Assembly (NCBI GenBank): GCA_948560485.1
Contig: CAOXUF010000016.1
Coordinates: 1-17,117, forward strand
Direction of reading: 5' to 3'
Origin: an uncultured Eubacterium sp.
GTDB lineage: Bacteria; Bacillota_A; Clostridia; Lachnospirales; Lachnospiraceae
DNA length: 17,117 bases
The notes under the pieces were generated by a model. That model saw only the letters and a list, made by a program, of their open reading frames with translations, was not told where the DNA came from and did no database searches. Shown one piece after another: positions 6,295-14,195 of this stretch (position 1 is its first letter; each line of letters begins with the position of its first letter). Position numbers and translations under genes: made by a program.

Positions 6295-7107
6295 ATTAAC
6301 GAAACAATTTTCATACCAAATGGAGAAAAACAAAATATAACTGTTGGTTTCTCAAAAAAAGATTTTAAGAATCACAAGGGGATATCAGGACTTAAATACT
6401 ATCTTGTAATTATGTATTTGCGTAAACACTTACAAACATTTGGAGAAGTTTATCTCACACTCAATAATCTTTTAGAAGAATGTGGATATTCTACCAGATC
6501 ACATAACAAGTCAATTTATTCTGACTTTAGAGAAATTATAAAAACAGAACTAATAAATAAAGGTTATGTATCTTGTAATGTAGATATTTTTACTATAAAT
6601 CCAACAGAAATGTTTAGTCTACAACTTTCAGAAAAGAAAAATATTTTTTATACAAAAGATAATTTTGTACAGTTTAGTATTTCAGAGTATGAAAAAATAT
6701 CTAATTCTGATAGCAAAATAAATAAGTCTGTTTTGGTTGGCGTATATTTGTTCATTAAACAATACATTATGGATTACCCTAGTGATACTATTTCACCACC
6801 GAGAATATCATTTCCTTCTAAACAGCAAATAAAAAAAGGAATAGGTATATCTTCTTTTACTACTATTGAGAATGCAATTTCTTTTTTGGCAGAAATGAAA
6901 ATGATTTATATAAGAACTGACATGTTTGTAGAAAATACAGAAGAAGAAAATATATATGTTCCTACACGAAATGTTTTTGCTTTAGATGTAGAAGAACTAA
7001 ATGGGGATGCAATCTTAATAGAACTAGAAAGAATTTATGGAAAAAAAGTTTACAACAGAAATGATGTTCCTGGAGAAGTAAGATATTTAGAAAAACAGAA
7101 AGGATAA
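6295..7107 (+). CDS. Two-winged-helix replication-initiator-like or regulator protein, probable ATT start
   Basis: AAGGAGG (6280-6286) is followed after eight bases by ATT AAC GAA, giving a 270-aa protein beginning (M)NETIFIPNGEKQNITVG. An ATG at 6229 in the same frame has no ribosome site and would force translation through a palindrome and the Shine-Dalgarno sequence, so I prefer ATT 6295. The protein appears to have two helix-turn-helix/winged-helix units: one around KYYLVIMYLRKHLQTFGEVY and LNNLLEECGYSTRS, and one around IKKGIGISSFTTIENAISFL followed by AEMKMIYI. This resembles plasmid Rep and phage replisome-organiser proteins, which bind repeats by their own gene. Function as an initiator is inferred from the layout and the adjacent palindromes. 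A transcription regulator is the alternative. Confidence 0.6.
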   Translation: MNETIFIPNGEKQNITVGFSKKDFKNHKGISGLKYYLVIMYLRKHLQTFGEVYLTLNNLLEECGYSTRSHNKSIYSDFREIIKTELINKGYVSCNVDIFTINPTEMFSLQLSEKKNIFYTKDNFVQFSISEYEKISNSDSKINKSVLVGVYLFIKQYIMDYPSDTISPPRISFPSKQQIKKGIGISSFTTIENAISFLAEMKMIYIRTDMFVENTEEENIYVPTRNVFALDVEELNGDAILIELERIYGKKVYNRNDVPGEVRYLEKQKG

Positions 7108-7114
7108 TAAATTA

Positions 7115-8131
7115 TTGGAATTTGCAAACGGAAAACATTTAGCTAACTATTTACTAAAAATTTTTAAAAATAATAATACAGATGTGCCTAAAGAAGATAT
7201 TGAAAACATTAGAGAATTAGAAATTATATTTACCTTTATCACGAATTTACCATCTTCTATTAAAAGAAACATTGATTTTTCAGATGGTTATTATCCTTGG
7301 ATTGCTTTAGCACAAGGAAATAGATATAAGAAACTTTCAGAGATATCAGAATCTGGAAACGAGTGTATAGCAAAATTTACAAATAATCCTTCTATTATTT
7401 CATTTGACACAGTTTTTCAGTCGTTTGAACTTGGGATTAAATATAATATTAATTATTTAAGAACAAGGCCAGAACAAGGAGACATTTATTATCCTCATAT
7501 TTTTCAAATACTAGAAGGAAAGCCAAAAATTTTTCAGTGGAATGTAGCCTATTACACAAAACCAGTTATTCCCAAAGAAGAAAATATAGGTTGCTATTTT
7601 ATTTATGATAATGATGGAGAATTGGTGTATATAGGCAAAAGCAATTCCAATTTATATGAACGCGCTTGTACTTCTGCACAAGACAGAACCAAGGGCAATT
7701 TCTCAAAAATAGAATTATATTCTATGCCAACACATGCTGATACAAATATTTATGAATTGTATTTTATTGCAAAATATAATCCAAAATTTAATAGTGATTC
7801 GTGTTGTACAGATAATCCAACTTTTGAATTACCTGATATAAAACCCAAATACGCACTTGAAAGAATTGGCATAGAACCATTTGATGTTGAACAAATTGAT
7901 GTAAAACCCAATTATATATCTTCTATTGATTATTGGAAAGAGCCAGAAAAATATTACTTACAAATTGGAGAAAAGTATGATTGGGAGGCTTTTCATAGAT
8001 TTCATTCACAAAATAAGGATGGAATCATCAATGTAGACGAATTTAGATCAAAAGTTCAAGAATTACAGAATAATGGTTATGCAACTTTTGTGTTTAACAA
8101 TAGAAATAGTTGTTTTAGACAATTTACATAA
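7115..8131 (+). CDS. GIY-YIG nuclease-domain protein
   Basis: 338 aa from TTG 7115, with AAAGGA about 11 bases upstream and only seven bases after the preceding stop, so probably one operon with 6295-7107. Residues about 158-230 form a GIY-YIG domain: GCYFIYD (159-165) stands for GIY, VYIGKS (171-176) for YIG, R183 in LYERACTS is the conserved arginine, and E214 in NIYELYFIAKYNPKFN is the likely catalytic glutamate. The family cuts DNA in homing, repair and restriction. The N-terminal 150 and C-terminal 110 residues are unknown and much longer than a minimal domain. The tail is aromatic and acidic. Target unknown; a phage homing or host-DNA-directed nuclease is plausible. Confidence 0.7.
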   Translation: MEFANGKHLANYLLKIFKNNNTDVPKEDIENIRELEIIFTFITNLPSSIKRNIDFSDGYYPWIALAQGNRYKKLSEISESGNECIAKFTNNPSIISFDTVFQSFELGIKYNINYLRTRPEQGDIYYPHIFQILEGKPKIFQWNVAYYTKPVIPKEENIGCYFIYDNDGELVYIGKSNSNLYERACTSAQDRTKGNFSKIELYSMPTHADTNIYELYFIAKYNPKFNSDSCCTDNPTFELPDIKPKYALERIGIEPFDVEQIDVKPNYISSIDYWKEPEKYYLQIGEKYDWEAFHRFHSQNKDGIINVDEFRSKVQELQNNGYATFVFNNRNSCFRQFT

Positions 8132-8227
8132 TCGAATGGAGAAATATAAATTGTAACCACAAATTAAAAGCAACATGTAATATCAAAATTATTCTATACG
8201 TTATCACTAAAAGGAGAATCAAATACT

Positions 8228-8323
8228 ATGACAATAACCAAAATGAATAAAACAAACTTAGCAAACAAAATTTTATCAAACAGAAAAGGAGAAAATACAG
8301 TAACTAATGACACAGACAACTAA
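8228..8323 (+). CDS. 31-aa small protein
   Basis: ATG 8228 lies 11 bases after AAGGAG and reads MTITKMNKTNLANKILSNRK, ending in TNDTDN. It overlaps the next start (8307) by 17 bases, an arrangement that suggests translational coupling. No family recognised. It may be a real short phage protein or a coupling leader. Confidence 0.4.
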   Translation: MTITKMNKTNLANKILSNRKGENTVTNDTDN

Positions 8324-8510
8324 CAGATATGGAATTTATGAAGTAGATCACACAAAATTTGGAGGATTAATTTTTCCATCCGATTTCAATACAGATAACA
8401 GAGGCAAAAATAACTATGGTGGATCACAAATAGCGATTCGTATAGAAGCAGATCGACAAAGAGAAGAAAAACTTTGGAAAAAAGAAAGGAATAAAATTTA
8501 TGGCAAGTAA
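8307..8510 (+). CDS. 67-aa hypothetical phage protein
   Basis: Reads MTQTTNRYGIYEVDHTKFGG, then a glycine/asparagine-rich middle and a basic, charged C-terminal helix (EADRQREEKLWKKERNKIYG). AAAGGAG lies 15 bases upstream of the ATG, longer than usual, so coupling from the 8228 frame may help initiation. It overlaps the next gene by 11 bases. No known domain. Confidence 0.55.
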   Translation: MTQTTNRYGIYEVDHTKFGGLIFPSDFNTDNRGKNNYGGSQIAIRIEADRQREEKLWKKERNKIYGK

Positions 8511-8859
8511 GTCTGGTTACATAAATGTTGATGAAAATGTAGAGGAAAACATTAAAGAATCTAAACTATCTAATTCAGTATCAATTTCAGAACAGGAAGT
8601 ATGTATCAATTTTATGAGAGATGAGGGTTTTGCCACAATTTACACTTCTGATACTACATATATGACAAAGTTAGATAAATTATGCAAGACAAGTCCAGAT
8701 ATGTATGTTCTCATCACTGATACAGGTAGAGGAAAAACTTATCGTGTTAAAGATAAGACTCTGATTAATTTCAGAGCAAAGAAAAGAGAACTATCTGAAG
8801 AACAGAAAATTGCTGCTGGTGAACGTATGAGAAAATATCAGGCAAGTAAACACAACTGA
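8500..8859 (+). CDS. 119-aa hypothetical phage protein
   Basis: AAGGA lies about nine bases before ATG 8500. The first 30 residues are polar and probably flexible. The middle, QEVCINFMRDEGFATIYTSD through DKLCKTSPDMYVLI, looks compact, and the C-terminus is a basic helix (ELSEEQKIAAGERMRKYQAS). I recall similar small proteins from Clostridial prophages without any function. The basic tail suggests nucleic-acid contact. This is inference only. Confidence 0.65.
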   Translation: MASKSGYINVDENVEENIKESKLSNSVSISEQEVCINFMRDEGFATIYTSDTTYMTKLDKLCKTSPDMYVLITDTGRGKTYRVKDKTLINFRAKKRELSEEQKIAAGERMRKYQASKHN

Positions 8860-8884
8860 GATACCGTTATTTATCAGGAATCAA

Positions 8885-8956
8885 ATGGTGTACATTAGCG
8901 TAGAAAATTCTAACACACTTGTTGATAAAGTTATCGACTGTGAAATTTTATATTAA
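8885..8956 (+). CDS. Possible 23-aa leader peptide inside an inverted repeat
   Basis: AGGA five bases before ATG 8885; reads MVYISVENSNTLVDKVIDCE and ends ILY. The frame lies mostly between a perfect 9-bp inverted repeat GTACATTAG (8890-8898) / CTAATGTAC (8962-8970), just before the ribosome site of the gene at 8998. This could be a translated leader that influences the next gene, but a chance frame is equally possible. Confidence 0.3.
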   Translation: MVYISVENSNTLVDKVIDCEILY

Positions 8957-8997
8957 AAAATCTAATGTACAACTTAAAATATGGAGGATGTTTAAAA

Positions 8998-9417
8998 ATG
9001 TTAATGAAGAGAAGTTTAAAAGAACTGATGCAACCCAAATTTAAAGGCAACACAATTACGATTGAATTATCTGATTTTGGATATGAAAACTATATTGTTG
9101 AATGTGCGTATAACTTTGATAAACATGAAGATAAATATGCTCTTTCTATGTGGTTAAATCGTACCGATTTGGAGGATCGGATGAAGTTATCTTCTAAGAA
9201 AGTTGATACACAATACATACCAGGAACTAGAGAGTCCATTATAGAGAATATCTGCAGAATTGTACATCATTGTGCCACTATCACAGATAAGGGAAATGGC
9301 AAAAAATATTTTGACCACTTTGTAGAAAGATACGAATATGAGTTGGCATGTTTTGAGCGTGGTAATGAGTTGTTTGAGCAGGAAAGATTGGCAAAGTTAA
9401 ATGCTGACAAAGAGTGA
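8998..9417 (+). CDS. 139-aa hypothetical phage protein
   Basis: GGAGG (8983-8987) is ten bases before ATG 8998. An upstream ATG at 8965 lacks a ribosome site. The product begins MLMKRSLKELMQPKFKGNTI, continues with a beta-rich part (ITIELSDFGYENYIVECAYN) and ends in an acidic helix (YEYELACFERGNELFEQERL). Soluble, no recognised domain. It overlaps the deaminase gene by 17 bases, so the two are probably co-translated, but this does not identify a function. Confidence 0.7.
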   Translation: MLMKRSLKELMQPKFKGNTITIELSDFGYENYIVECAYNFDKHEDKYALSMWLNRTDLEDRMKLSSKKVDTQYIPGTRESIIENICRIVHHCATITDKGNGKKYFDHFVERYEYELACFERGNELFEQERLAKLNADKE

Positions 9418-9835
9418 TTACAGATATTTTGATAAGGCAAGGCAGATAGCTACAATATCTGATTTTTATAAGACTCATATTGGATGTGTGGCAATATATC
9501 AAGGAAATATCATTAGTATTGGATGTAATTGCAATAAAACTCATCCAATACAAAAGAAATATAATAAGTATCGAAAGCCATCGGAAAATATGTTACCAAA
9601 ACTTCACGCTGAAATAAATTGCATAAATTCTATCAGACATTTGGATATTAATTTTTCAAAAGTCAAATTGTACATATATCGAATTAGGAAGGATCAGCCA
9701 TTTGGATTATCTCGTCCGTGCTCTTCCTGTATGGCGGCAATTAAGGATCTTGGAATTAAAGATATTTATTATACAACCAATGACGGATATGTACATGAAC
9801 GAATAGAGAAATATGGTGTGGGAGGTGTTGCTTAA
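9401..9835 (+). CDS. Cytidine/dCMP deaminase-family zinc enzyme
   Basis: 144 aa with the zinc signature of the family: H69-A70-E71 in KLHAEINCIN (zinc ligand and catalytic glutamate) and P106-C107-S-S-C110 in SRPCSSCMAAIKDLGI (two cysteine ligands). Residues 27-45 (IGCVAIYQGNIISIGCN) form the first strands. Phage members usually convert dCMP to dUMP for thymidylate supply, and free cytidine or tRNA-type deamination is possible. Unlike typical dCMP deaminases it is short and lacks an obvious extra zinc site, so the substrate is open. It overlaps the genes on both sides and belongs to the small-gene operon. Confidence 0.8.
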   Translation: MLTKSDYRYFDKARQIATISDFYKTHIGCVAIYQGNIISIGCNCNKTHPIQKKYNKYRKPSENMLPKLHAEINCINSIRHLDINFSKVKLYIYRIRKDQPFGLSRPCSSCMAAIKDLGIKDIYYTTNDGYVHERIEKYGVGGVA

Positions 9836-10053
9836 TCTGTGAGATATGTAAAATGAATCCTTGTCATTCCATGTGCCCAAATTACACACCTAGAAAAACA
9901 TTACACTACTGCGCTTCTTGTGGTGATGGAATTTACGATGGAGAAGAATATATTAAAAACTTGGACGATGAGTATCGTCACTATGAATGTTTTCATGGTA
10001 TGAGGGATTTATTGAAGTGGCTAGGATTTGATATTAAGACTATGGGGGAATAA
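9835..10053 (+). CDS. Cysteine-rich zinc-binding small protein, probable ATC start
   Basis: From ATC 9835 it reads (M)CEICKMNPCHSMCPNYTPRK and then HYCASCGDGIYDGEEYI. The cysteines (CxxC, PCHSxCP, CxxC, later YECFHG) indicate one or two zinc sites. I recall similar short proteins in Clostridial genomes that begin MCEIC, so the extra residues before the first ATG (9853) belong to the protein. GGAGG (9821-9825) is nine bases before ATC, and the ATC overlaps the deaminase stop as TAATC, like the common TAATG junction. ATG 9853 has no good ribosome site. 72 aa; function unknown, possibly protein or nucleic-acid binding. Confidence 0.7.
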   Translation: MCEICKMNPCHSMCPNYTPRKTLHYCASCGDGIYDGEEYIKNLDDEYRHYECFHGMRDLLKWLGFDIKTMGE

Positions 10054-10057
10054 AGTC

Positions 10058-10177
10058 ATGATGAAACCAAAATGGATTATTCCAATAATACATAATTTAC
10101 CACAATGTATTTATATATGTTGGTGGAATAGCGAGTGGTTTATTGATAAGAACGATTGGAATTGTCGAATTAGATAG
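10058..10177 (+). CDS. 39-aa tryptophan/cysteine-rich small protein
   Basis: GGGGGA lies eight bases before tandem ATGs at 10058 and 10061. The product is MMKPKWIIPIIHNLPQCIYI, then CWWNSEWFIDKNDWNCRIR. The dense W and C content is not what random AT-rich sequence gives, and the ribosome site is good. No family recognised. It sits four bases after the stop of the zinc protein, in the same operon. Confidence 0.5.
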   Translation: MMKPKWIIPIIHNLPQCIYICWWNSEWFIDKNDWNCRIR

Positions 10178-10206
10178 AATAGAAATTTCATTGGGAGGAA
10201 TATTAA

Positions 10207-10419
10207 ATGTTGAACAAAGAAGAACGTGTATATCAGAAAGATATAATTAATACATATGGCGGCATCTCAGATTGCGATCCGAGAAACTGTGGTGAATGTA
10301 GCGATGAACAAATCGAAGAATGTTACTCAATTGCCAGTAGTAATTGTAATTCTGAGTTTGCTAAATCAAATAACTATGGCGGATATAGTTCTGAAGAAGA
10401 GTTTTGGGATAATCTATAA
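10207..10419 (+). CDS. 70-aa acidic cysteine-rich small protein
   Basis: GGGAGGAA lies close before ATG 10207. The protein has CDPRNCGECSDEQIEEC in the middle, a possible zinc site, and an acidic aromatic tail (YGGYSSEEEFWDNL). No known family. It is directly upstream of the RNA polymerase gene, whose open frame starts right after this stop codon, so it could be a polymerase partner, but nothing proves that. Confidence 0.6.
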   Translation: MLNKEERVYQKDIINTYGGISDCDPRNCGECSDEQIEECYSIASSNCNSEFAKSNNYGGYSSEEEFWDNL

Positions 10420-10476
10420 GAATGGTGGTGTACAGATATAGCGAAACAGAAATCATGTCATAAGTTTATTTATAAA

Positions 10477-13212
10477 TTGCCAAGCAAACGATTAAAACAA
10501 GCAAGATGGAATCTTACTCTTCCACTACAATTTGCCATGAGGAACAAAAATGATATTGTAGCTCTTAATGATAGTCAAATTCTTCGCTGGATTTGTGAGT
10601 TAAATGATACTGAAAATCTGGATTTTGAAGTATCAAATTTAAAAAGAAAAATTAAACTTATCAAACAAGAGCCAATTAGTAATGAAAATAAGAATAAAAT
10701 CAAAGAGTTATACCAAAAACTATATTTTTTACAATATCAGAAGGATTATTTTTGTATGATTATGAATTCTGATAAAGATTACGATAGTGCCAATCAGGGT
10801 TTTAAAATTAATGGGTATAAATATCATCGTTTGCTTGGGACAAATGGAGGGATTAAGAAATCCACAATTACATATATAGGAGATAACATTTACAAAGAGA
10901 TTATAAAGCGCATGGATAATGGAAGAGATAAAACAAAGCCTATTATTCCAGCTAAATTGGAAGCGTACCAAGCATTGATTTGTAGCGGTTCCATACCTGT
11001 TACCATGCCTAAAATTTTAATAGTTAATGATTGTAATGTAACTTTTAGAGAAGATATTCTAAAAATTAATGACGAATGTGAAGGAGAACCGCAAATCACA
11101 TACGAAAAAGACTATGAGATTGAATATTGTGATTCTGATGGGTATGGTTTTATGTCGCCAGAATACTCTCGCATTGTCAATAAGGATTTAAATGGTAATG
11201 AATTTGAGGGGCAAACCATTTCAGGCATAAATACTCGTTATGCCTGGACTAAAGGAATGTTATTTACATTTGATTTCGTAGAATTTGCTAAAAGAATAAA
11301 TCAAGAAAACTATATGATAAAAGATGCATGGGGTGACTGGCGGGATGTTAGAGATTATGATGTAATACTCACAACTTCAATGGTTAAGTTATGGGATTCC
11401 TACGAATGTCTTGAACATTTTATAAATTGCTGTAACGAAAATCATTATCAATTTTCTGTTGCAAAGACTACACCTCATGAATTAGAAAATGTGAGAAATT
11501 CCAATTACCAGTTTTTACAGACGTATGAGCTTAGTGATGAAAAACTTTATGAACTATGCAAACCAACGATTGATGAAATTACAGATGTGTTAGGATGCGA
11601 TTGGCGAAAGGCAATAGTTTTTGCGAAAGGTATGTATCTTACTGAAGATAATGTAGACTATCTGGACAATGATTTTATTAAGGCATTAATGGTAGATAAA
11701 CGTTTATTAAATGATCCATTTGTTACGCAAAAACTTCACTCCATGATTAAAAAAAGAATTTCAGATGCAGCAAAATGCTCCATTAAACTAAGTGGGAATT
11801 TCGCCATTGTGTCTGGTGATCTATATTCCCTTGCCCAGTCCATATTTGGTTTACCAGTCACGGGACTATTAAAAAAAGGGGAAGTATATCATAGATACTG
11901 GGTTGACAAAGACGTTGATGAGATTGCCCTGTTTCGTGCCCCTATGACTTGTCATAATAATATCAGACGCAGAAATGTTGTACACAATGAAGAAATGGAT
12001 TTCTGGTATCAATATAATACAACTGGGATTATTTTGAATTCGTGGGATACTACTTGTGATGCTCTTAATGGAGCCGATAAGGATTCAGATACCTTCTTTT
12101 CAACAGACAATAATATAATCATTGAACACACTTTAAACTCAACAACAATTGAATGTATACAAAGAAAGGCTGAAAAAATCATTCCAACAGAAAGTGATAT
12201 GGTACAAGCTAATAAGCTTGCATTTGGTGACGAAATTGGTACTACTACAAATAGAATCACCGCAATGATTGAAAGACAAGCAATATTTGATAAGAATAGT
12301 GAAGAATATAAAGTTTTGGATTACCGAATTATGTGTGGGCAACATTATCAACAGTGCGCTATCGATAAGGCTAAGGGTATTATTGCCAAGCCAATGCCTA
12401 AATACTGGTATGATAAATCAGCTTGTAATAAATTACCTGAAAATACAGAAGAGCAAAAACATTTTAAAGAAATATGTTTAAAAGTTGTTGCAGAAAGCAA
12501 GCCATATTTTATGAAATATGTGTATCCTGGTTTGATGGCTAAATACAATAAGTATATTAATCACACAAACAGTAAGTGTATCAGAGAGTTCAAAATTTGT
12601 ATGTCTGATTTGATAGAAAAACCAAACAAGACCATTAGAGAAAAAGAATTTATTGATTATTATAAAAGGTTTATGCCTGTTGGTAATAACCCTTGTACTA
12701 TTAACCGTATTTCAAGGTTGTTTGAAAAAACTTTTAAATCATACCTGAGCAAACATATTAAGACAACATCGTTCGATTGTTCCATTTTAAAATCTGGTGT
12801 TGAGTATAACAATAATGTTTATCAAAGAATTGCAAAAATTAAATCGGAATATGATGACTCTGTGAAATATTATCAGCAATTAGCCAATAAACAGCGTTTG
12901 GATAAAGATGAAGTAAGTATAAATAGAAATATGATGTTATTAAAGTTCAAATTAAAATGTGAGGAAATCTGCCCCAATGAAAAAAAACTTTGTGATATTA
13001 TAATTGATCTTTGTTACTCTTCTTCTAAATCAAAACAATTTGCATGGGATATTTGTGGGGAAGTTATTATCAAAAATTTATTGAATAAAAATAATTACAT
13101 GATAAATTATCCTGTTCTGGTCAAATCAAATGGAGAATTTGAATTCGGAGGTGAACAGTTTGTCATGTGTCAAAAGAAAATCAAGGAGGAAGAAGAACTA
13201 TTATTATTTTAA
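10477..13212 (+). CDS. YonO/QDE-1-type single-subunit RNA polymerase (two double-psi barrel)
   Basis: 911 aa counted from TTG 10477. Motifs of the family appear in order: D221-G-Y-G224 (DGYGFMSPEYSRIV), R254 and K259-G260 (RYAWTKGMLFTFDFV), matching the DGxG...QxR...KGxL block of eukaryotic RNA-silencing polymerases. Then GLLKKGEVY (463-471), R487-A-P489 (ALFRAPMTCHNNIRR), like RNxP of that family and NRAPTLH of beta-prime, and the metal site N-G-A-D534-K-D536-S-D538, equivalent to NADFDGD. Such proteins, for example YonO of phage SPbeta, are DNA-dependent RNA polymerases that transcribe later phage genes. DKDSD lacks the usual glycine. TTG 10477 has no ribosome site; ATA 10438, seven bases after GGTGGTG, would add 13 residues (MAKQKSCHKFIYK). 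Identification is by motif, without an alignment. Confidence 0.8.
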   Translation: MPSKRLKQARWNLTLPLQFAMRNKNDIVALNDSQILRWICELNDTENLDFEVSNLKRKIKLIKQEPISNENKNKIKELYQKLYFLQYQKDYFCMIMNSDKDYDSANQGFKINGYKYHRLLGTNGGIKKSTITYIGDNIYKEIIKRMDNGRDKTKPIIPAKLEAYQALICSGSIPVTMPKILIVNDCNVTFREDILKINDECEGEPQITYEKDYEIEYCDSDGYGFMSPEYSRIVNKDLNGNEFEGQTISGINTRYAWTKGMLFTFDFVEFAKRINQENYMIKDAWGDWRDVRDYDVILTTSMVKLWDSYECLEHFINCCNENHYQFSVAKTTPHELENVRNSNYQFLQTYELSDEKLYELCKPTIDEITDVLGCDWRKAIVFAKGMYLTEDNVDYLDNDFIKALMVDKRLLNDPFVTQKLHSMIKKRISDAAKCSIKLSGNFAIVSGDLYSLAQSIFGLPVTGLLKKGEVYHRYWVDKDVDEIALFRAPMTCHNNIRRRNVVHNEEMDFWYQYNTTGIILNSWDTTCDALNGADKDSDTFFSTDNNIIIEHTLNSTTIECIQRKAEKIIPTESDMVQANKLAFGDEIGTTTNRITAMIERQAIFDKNSEEYKVLDYRIMCGQHYQQCAIDKAKGIIAKPMPKYWYDKSACNKLPENTEEQKHFKEICLKVVAESKPYFMKYVYPGLMAKYNKYINHTNSKCIREFKICMSDLIEKPNKTIREKEFIDYYKRFMPVGNNPCTINRISRLFEKTFKSYLSKHIKTTSFDCSILKSGVEYNNNVYQRIAKIKSEYDDSVKYYQQLANKQRLDKDEVSINRNMMLLKFKLKCEEICPNEKKLCDIIIDLCYSSSKSKQFAWDICGEVIIKNLLNKNNYMINYPVLVKSNGEFEFGGEQFVMCQKKIKEEEELLLF

Positions 13213-13952
13213 ACGAAAGGGAGTACGTTGACAATGTACTCAAAAGCAAGAATATTGATACTTCTAAGACTTATACATTTTTGAGTATGTATGCAAGGTA
13301 TTTATATCACGAAAAAGGGTTGCGAAAAATAAGAATCATTAAAGAACTAAACAGCTTCATGAATAAAAATTACCCACATTATAATCCTGTAGACTGGTTA
13401 GACAGTCTGGAAAAATATGCGAGAAAAGCTAAAAAGTATCCTTTATGTGAATGCAATGGAATATGGATTACAGAAAATGAATTAAAAACTATTGAAGAAA
13501 TTCATAATAAAGTATTAGAAAGACTTGCTTTTACTCTTTTATGTTTGGCTAAGTTTAGGAATTTTAGAAATTCCAAGAATAATAATTGGGTTAATTATAG
13601 CAATGGAGAGATATATTCAATAGCCTGCATTAACTCTTCTGCTTTTGAAAAAAATATTAAATTTTACAAACTGAAAGAATTTGGTCTTATTGAATATGCT
13701 AAAACGATTGATAACCTTAATATTCAGGTTTTATATATAGATGATGATAGTGAAAAGAAATTGTTTGTATCTGATTTCAGGAAACTTGGGTACGAATGGA
13801 GATTATATAAAGGAGAAAAATATATTAGATGTGCTGATTGTGGGATTTTAGTAAAAAGAACATCTAATCGTAAGAAATATTGTAAAGATTGTGGTAAGAA
13901 TATAAAAAATGAACAAAACAAATTTTATTATCATTGTAATTTAGGAAAATAG
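13200..13952 (+). CDS. Zinc-ribbon protein following the RNA polymerase, probable ATT start
   Basis: The frame is open from GTG 13167, but that codon's nearest GGAGG is 15 bases away. A clean AGGAGG (13184-13189) sits ten bases before three ATT codons starting at 13200, giving about 250 aa beginning (M)IILNEREYVDNVLKSKNID. The gene starts within the last codons of the polymerase gene, so the two are translationally coupled. The C-terminus holds a zinc ribbon (CADCGILVKRTSNRKKYCKD, then CGK). The middle is helical and basic (LRKIRIIKELNSFMNK, WLDSLEKYARKAKKYPL). It may be a polymerase partner or DNA-binding factor; no known family recognised. Confidence 0.65.
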   Translation: MIILNEREYVDNVLKSKNIDTSKTYTFLSMYARYLYHEKGLRKIRIIKELNSFMNKNYPHYNPVDWLDSLEKYARKAKKYPLCECNGIWITENELKTIEEIHNKVLERLAFTLLCLAKFRNFRNSKNNNWVNYSNGEIYSIACINSSAFEKNIKFYKLKEFGLIEYAKTIDNLNIQVLYIDDDSEKKLFVSDFRKLGYEWRLYKGEKYIRCADCGILVKRTSNRKKYCKDCGKNIKNEQNKFYYHCNLGK

Positions 13953-14120
13953 AAAAATTAAAAAATTGTGAAAAAACATAGGAAAATCAATGATTTTTAA
14001 ACTTGAATTTTCAAATTGAGATTTTCGTAATATGGTAATGATATAAAATTCATCATTTTTATATTCAATTCTTATACAGGTGGCGGTACTGCTATTCTAG
14101 CGGTATCGTCATTTGTTCTT
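13953..14120 (+). other. Intergenic region before the tRNA genes
   Basis: AT-rich, no gene. AAAATCA/TGATTTT (around 13983-13997) forms a small palindrome. A TATAAA-containing stretch at about 14042 could be part of a promoter for the tRNA genes, but no convincing -35 partner is at the right distance. Confidence 0.3.
14084..14108 (+). terminator. 10-bp hairpin before the tRNA genes
   Basis: CGGTACTGCT (14084-14093) pairs fully with AGCGGTATCG (14099-14108) when two G-U pairs are allowed, so it is stable only as plus-strand RNA. The following TCATTTGTTCTT is only moderately T-rich. It may end the polymerase operon or guide processing of the tRNA transcript. Confidence 0.4.
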
Positions 14121-14194
14121 GTATCCATAGCTCAGTTTGGTAGAGCAGTTGACTTTTAATCAGAATGTCATAGGTTCAAATCCTATTGGGTGCA
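14121..14194 (+). tRNA. tRNA-Lys (anticodon TTT)
   Basis: Complete cloverleaf: acceptor GTATCCA/TGGGTGC with two G-U pairs, D arm GCTC-AGTTTGGTA-GAGC, anticodon arm GTTGA-CTTTTAA-TCAGA with one mismatch at the outer pair, five-base variable loop, T arm ATAGG-TTCAAAT-CCTAT, discriminator A. CCA is not encoded. It would read AAA and AAG, the most common codons in this AT-rich DNA, which fits a phage that supplements the host's supply. Confidence 0.93.
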
Positions 14195-14195
14195 T

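Noticed and set aside
8146..8250. Possible 34-aa peptide from an ATA codon after GGAG
   Set aside because: Spacing to GGAG is only four bases and the sequence has no features of its own; not enough to call it.
10256..10441. 61-codon frame overlapping the gene before the polymerase
   Set aside because: Shadow of the 10207-10419 gene in another frame, without a ribosome site.
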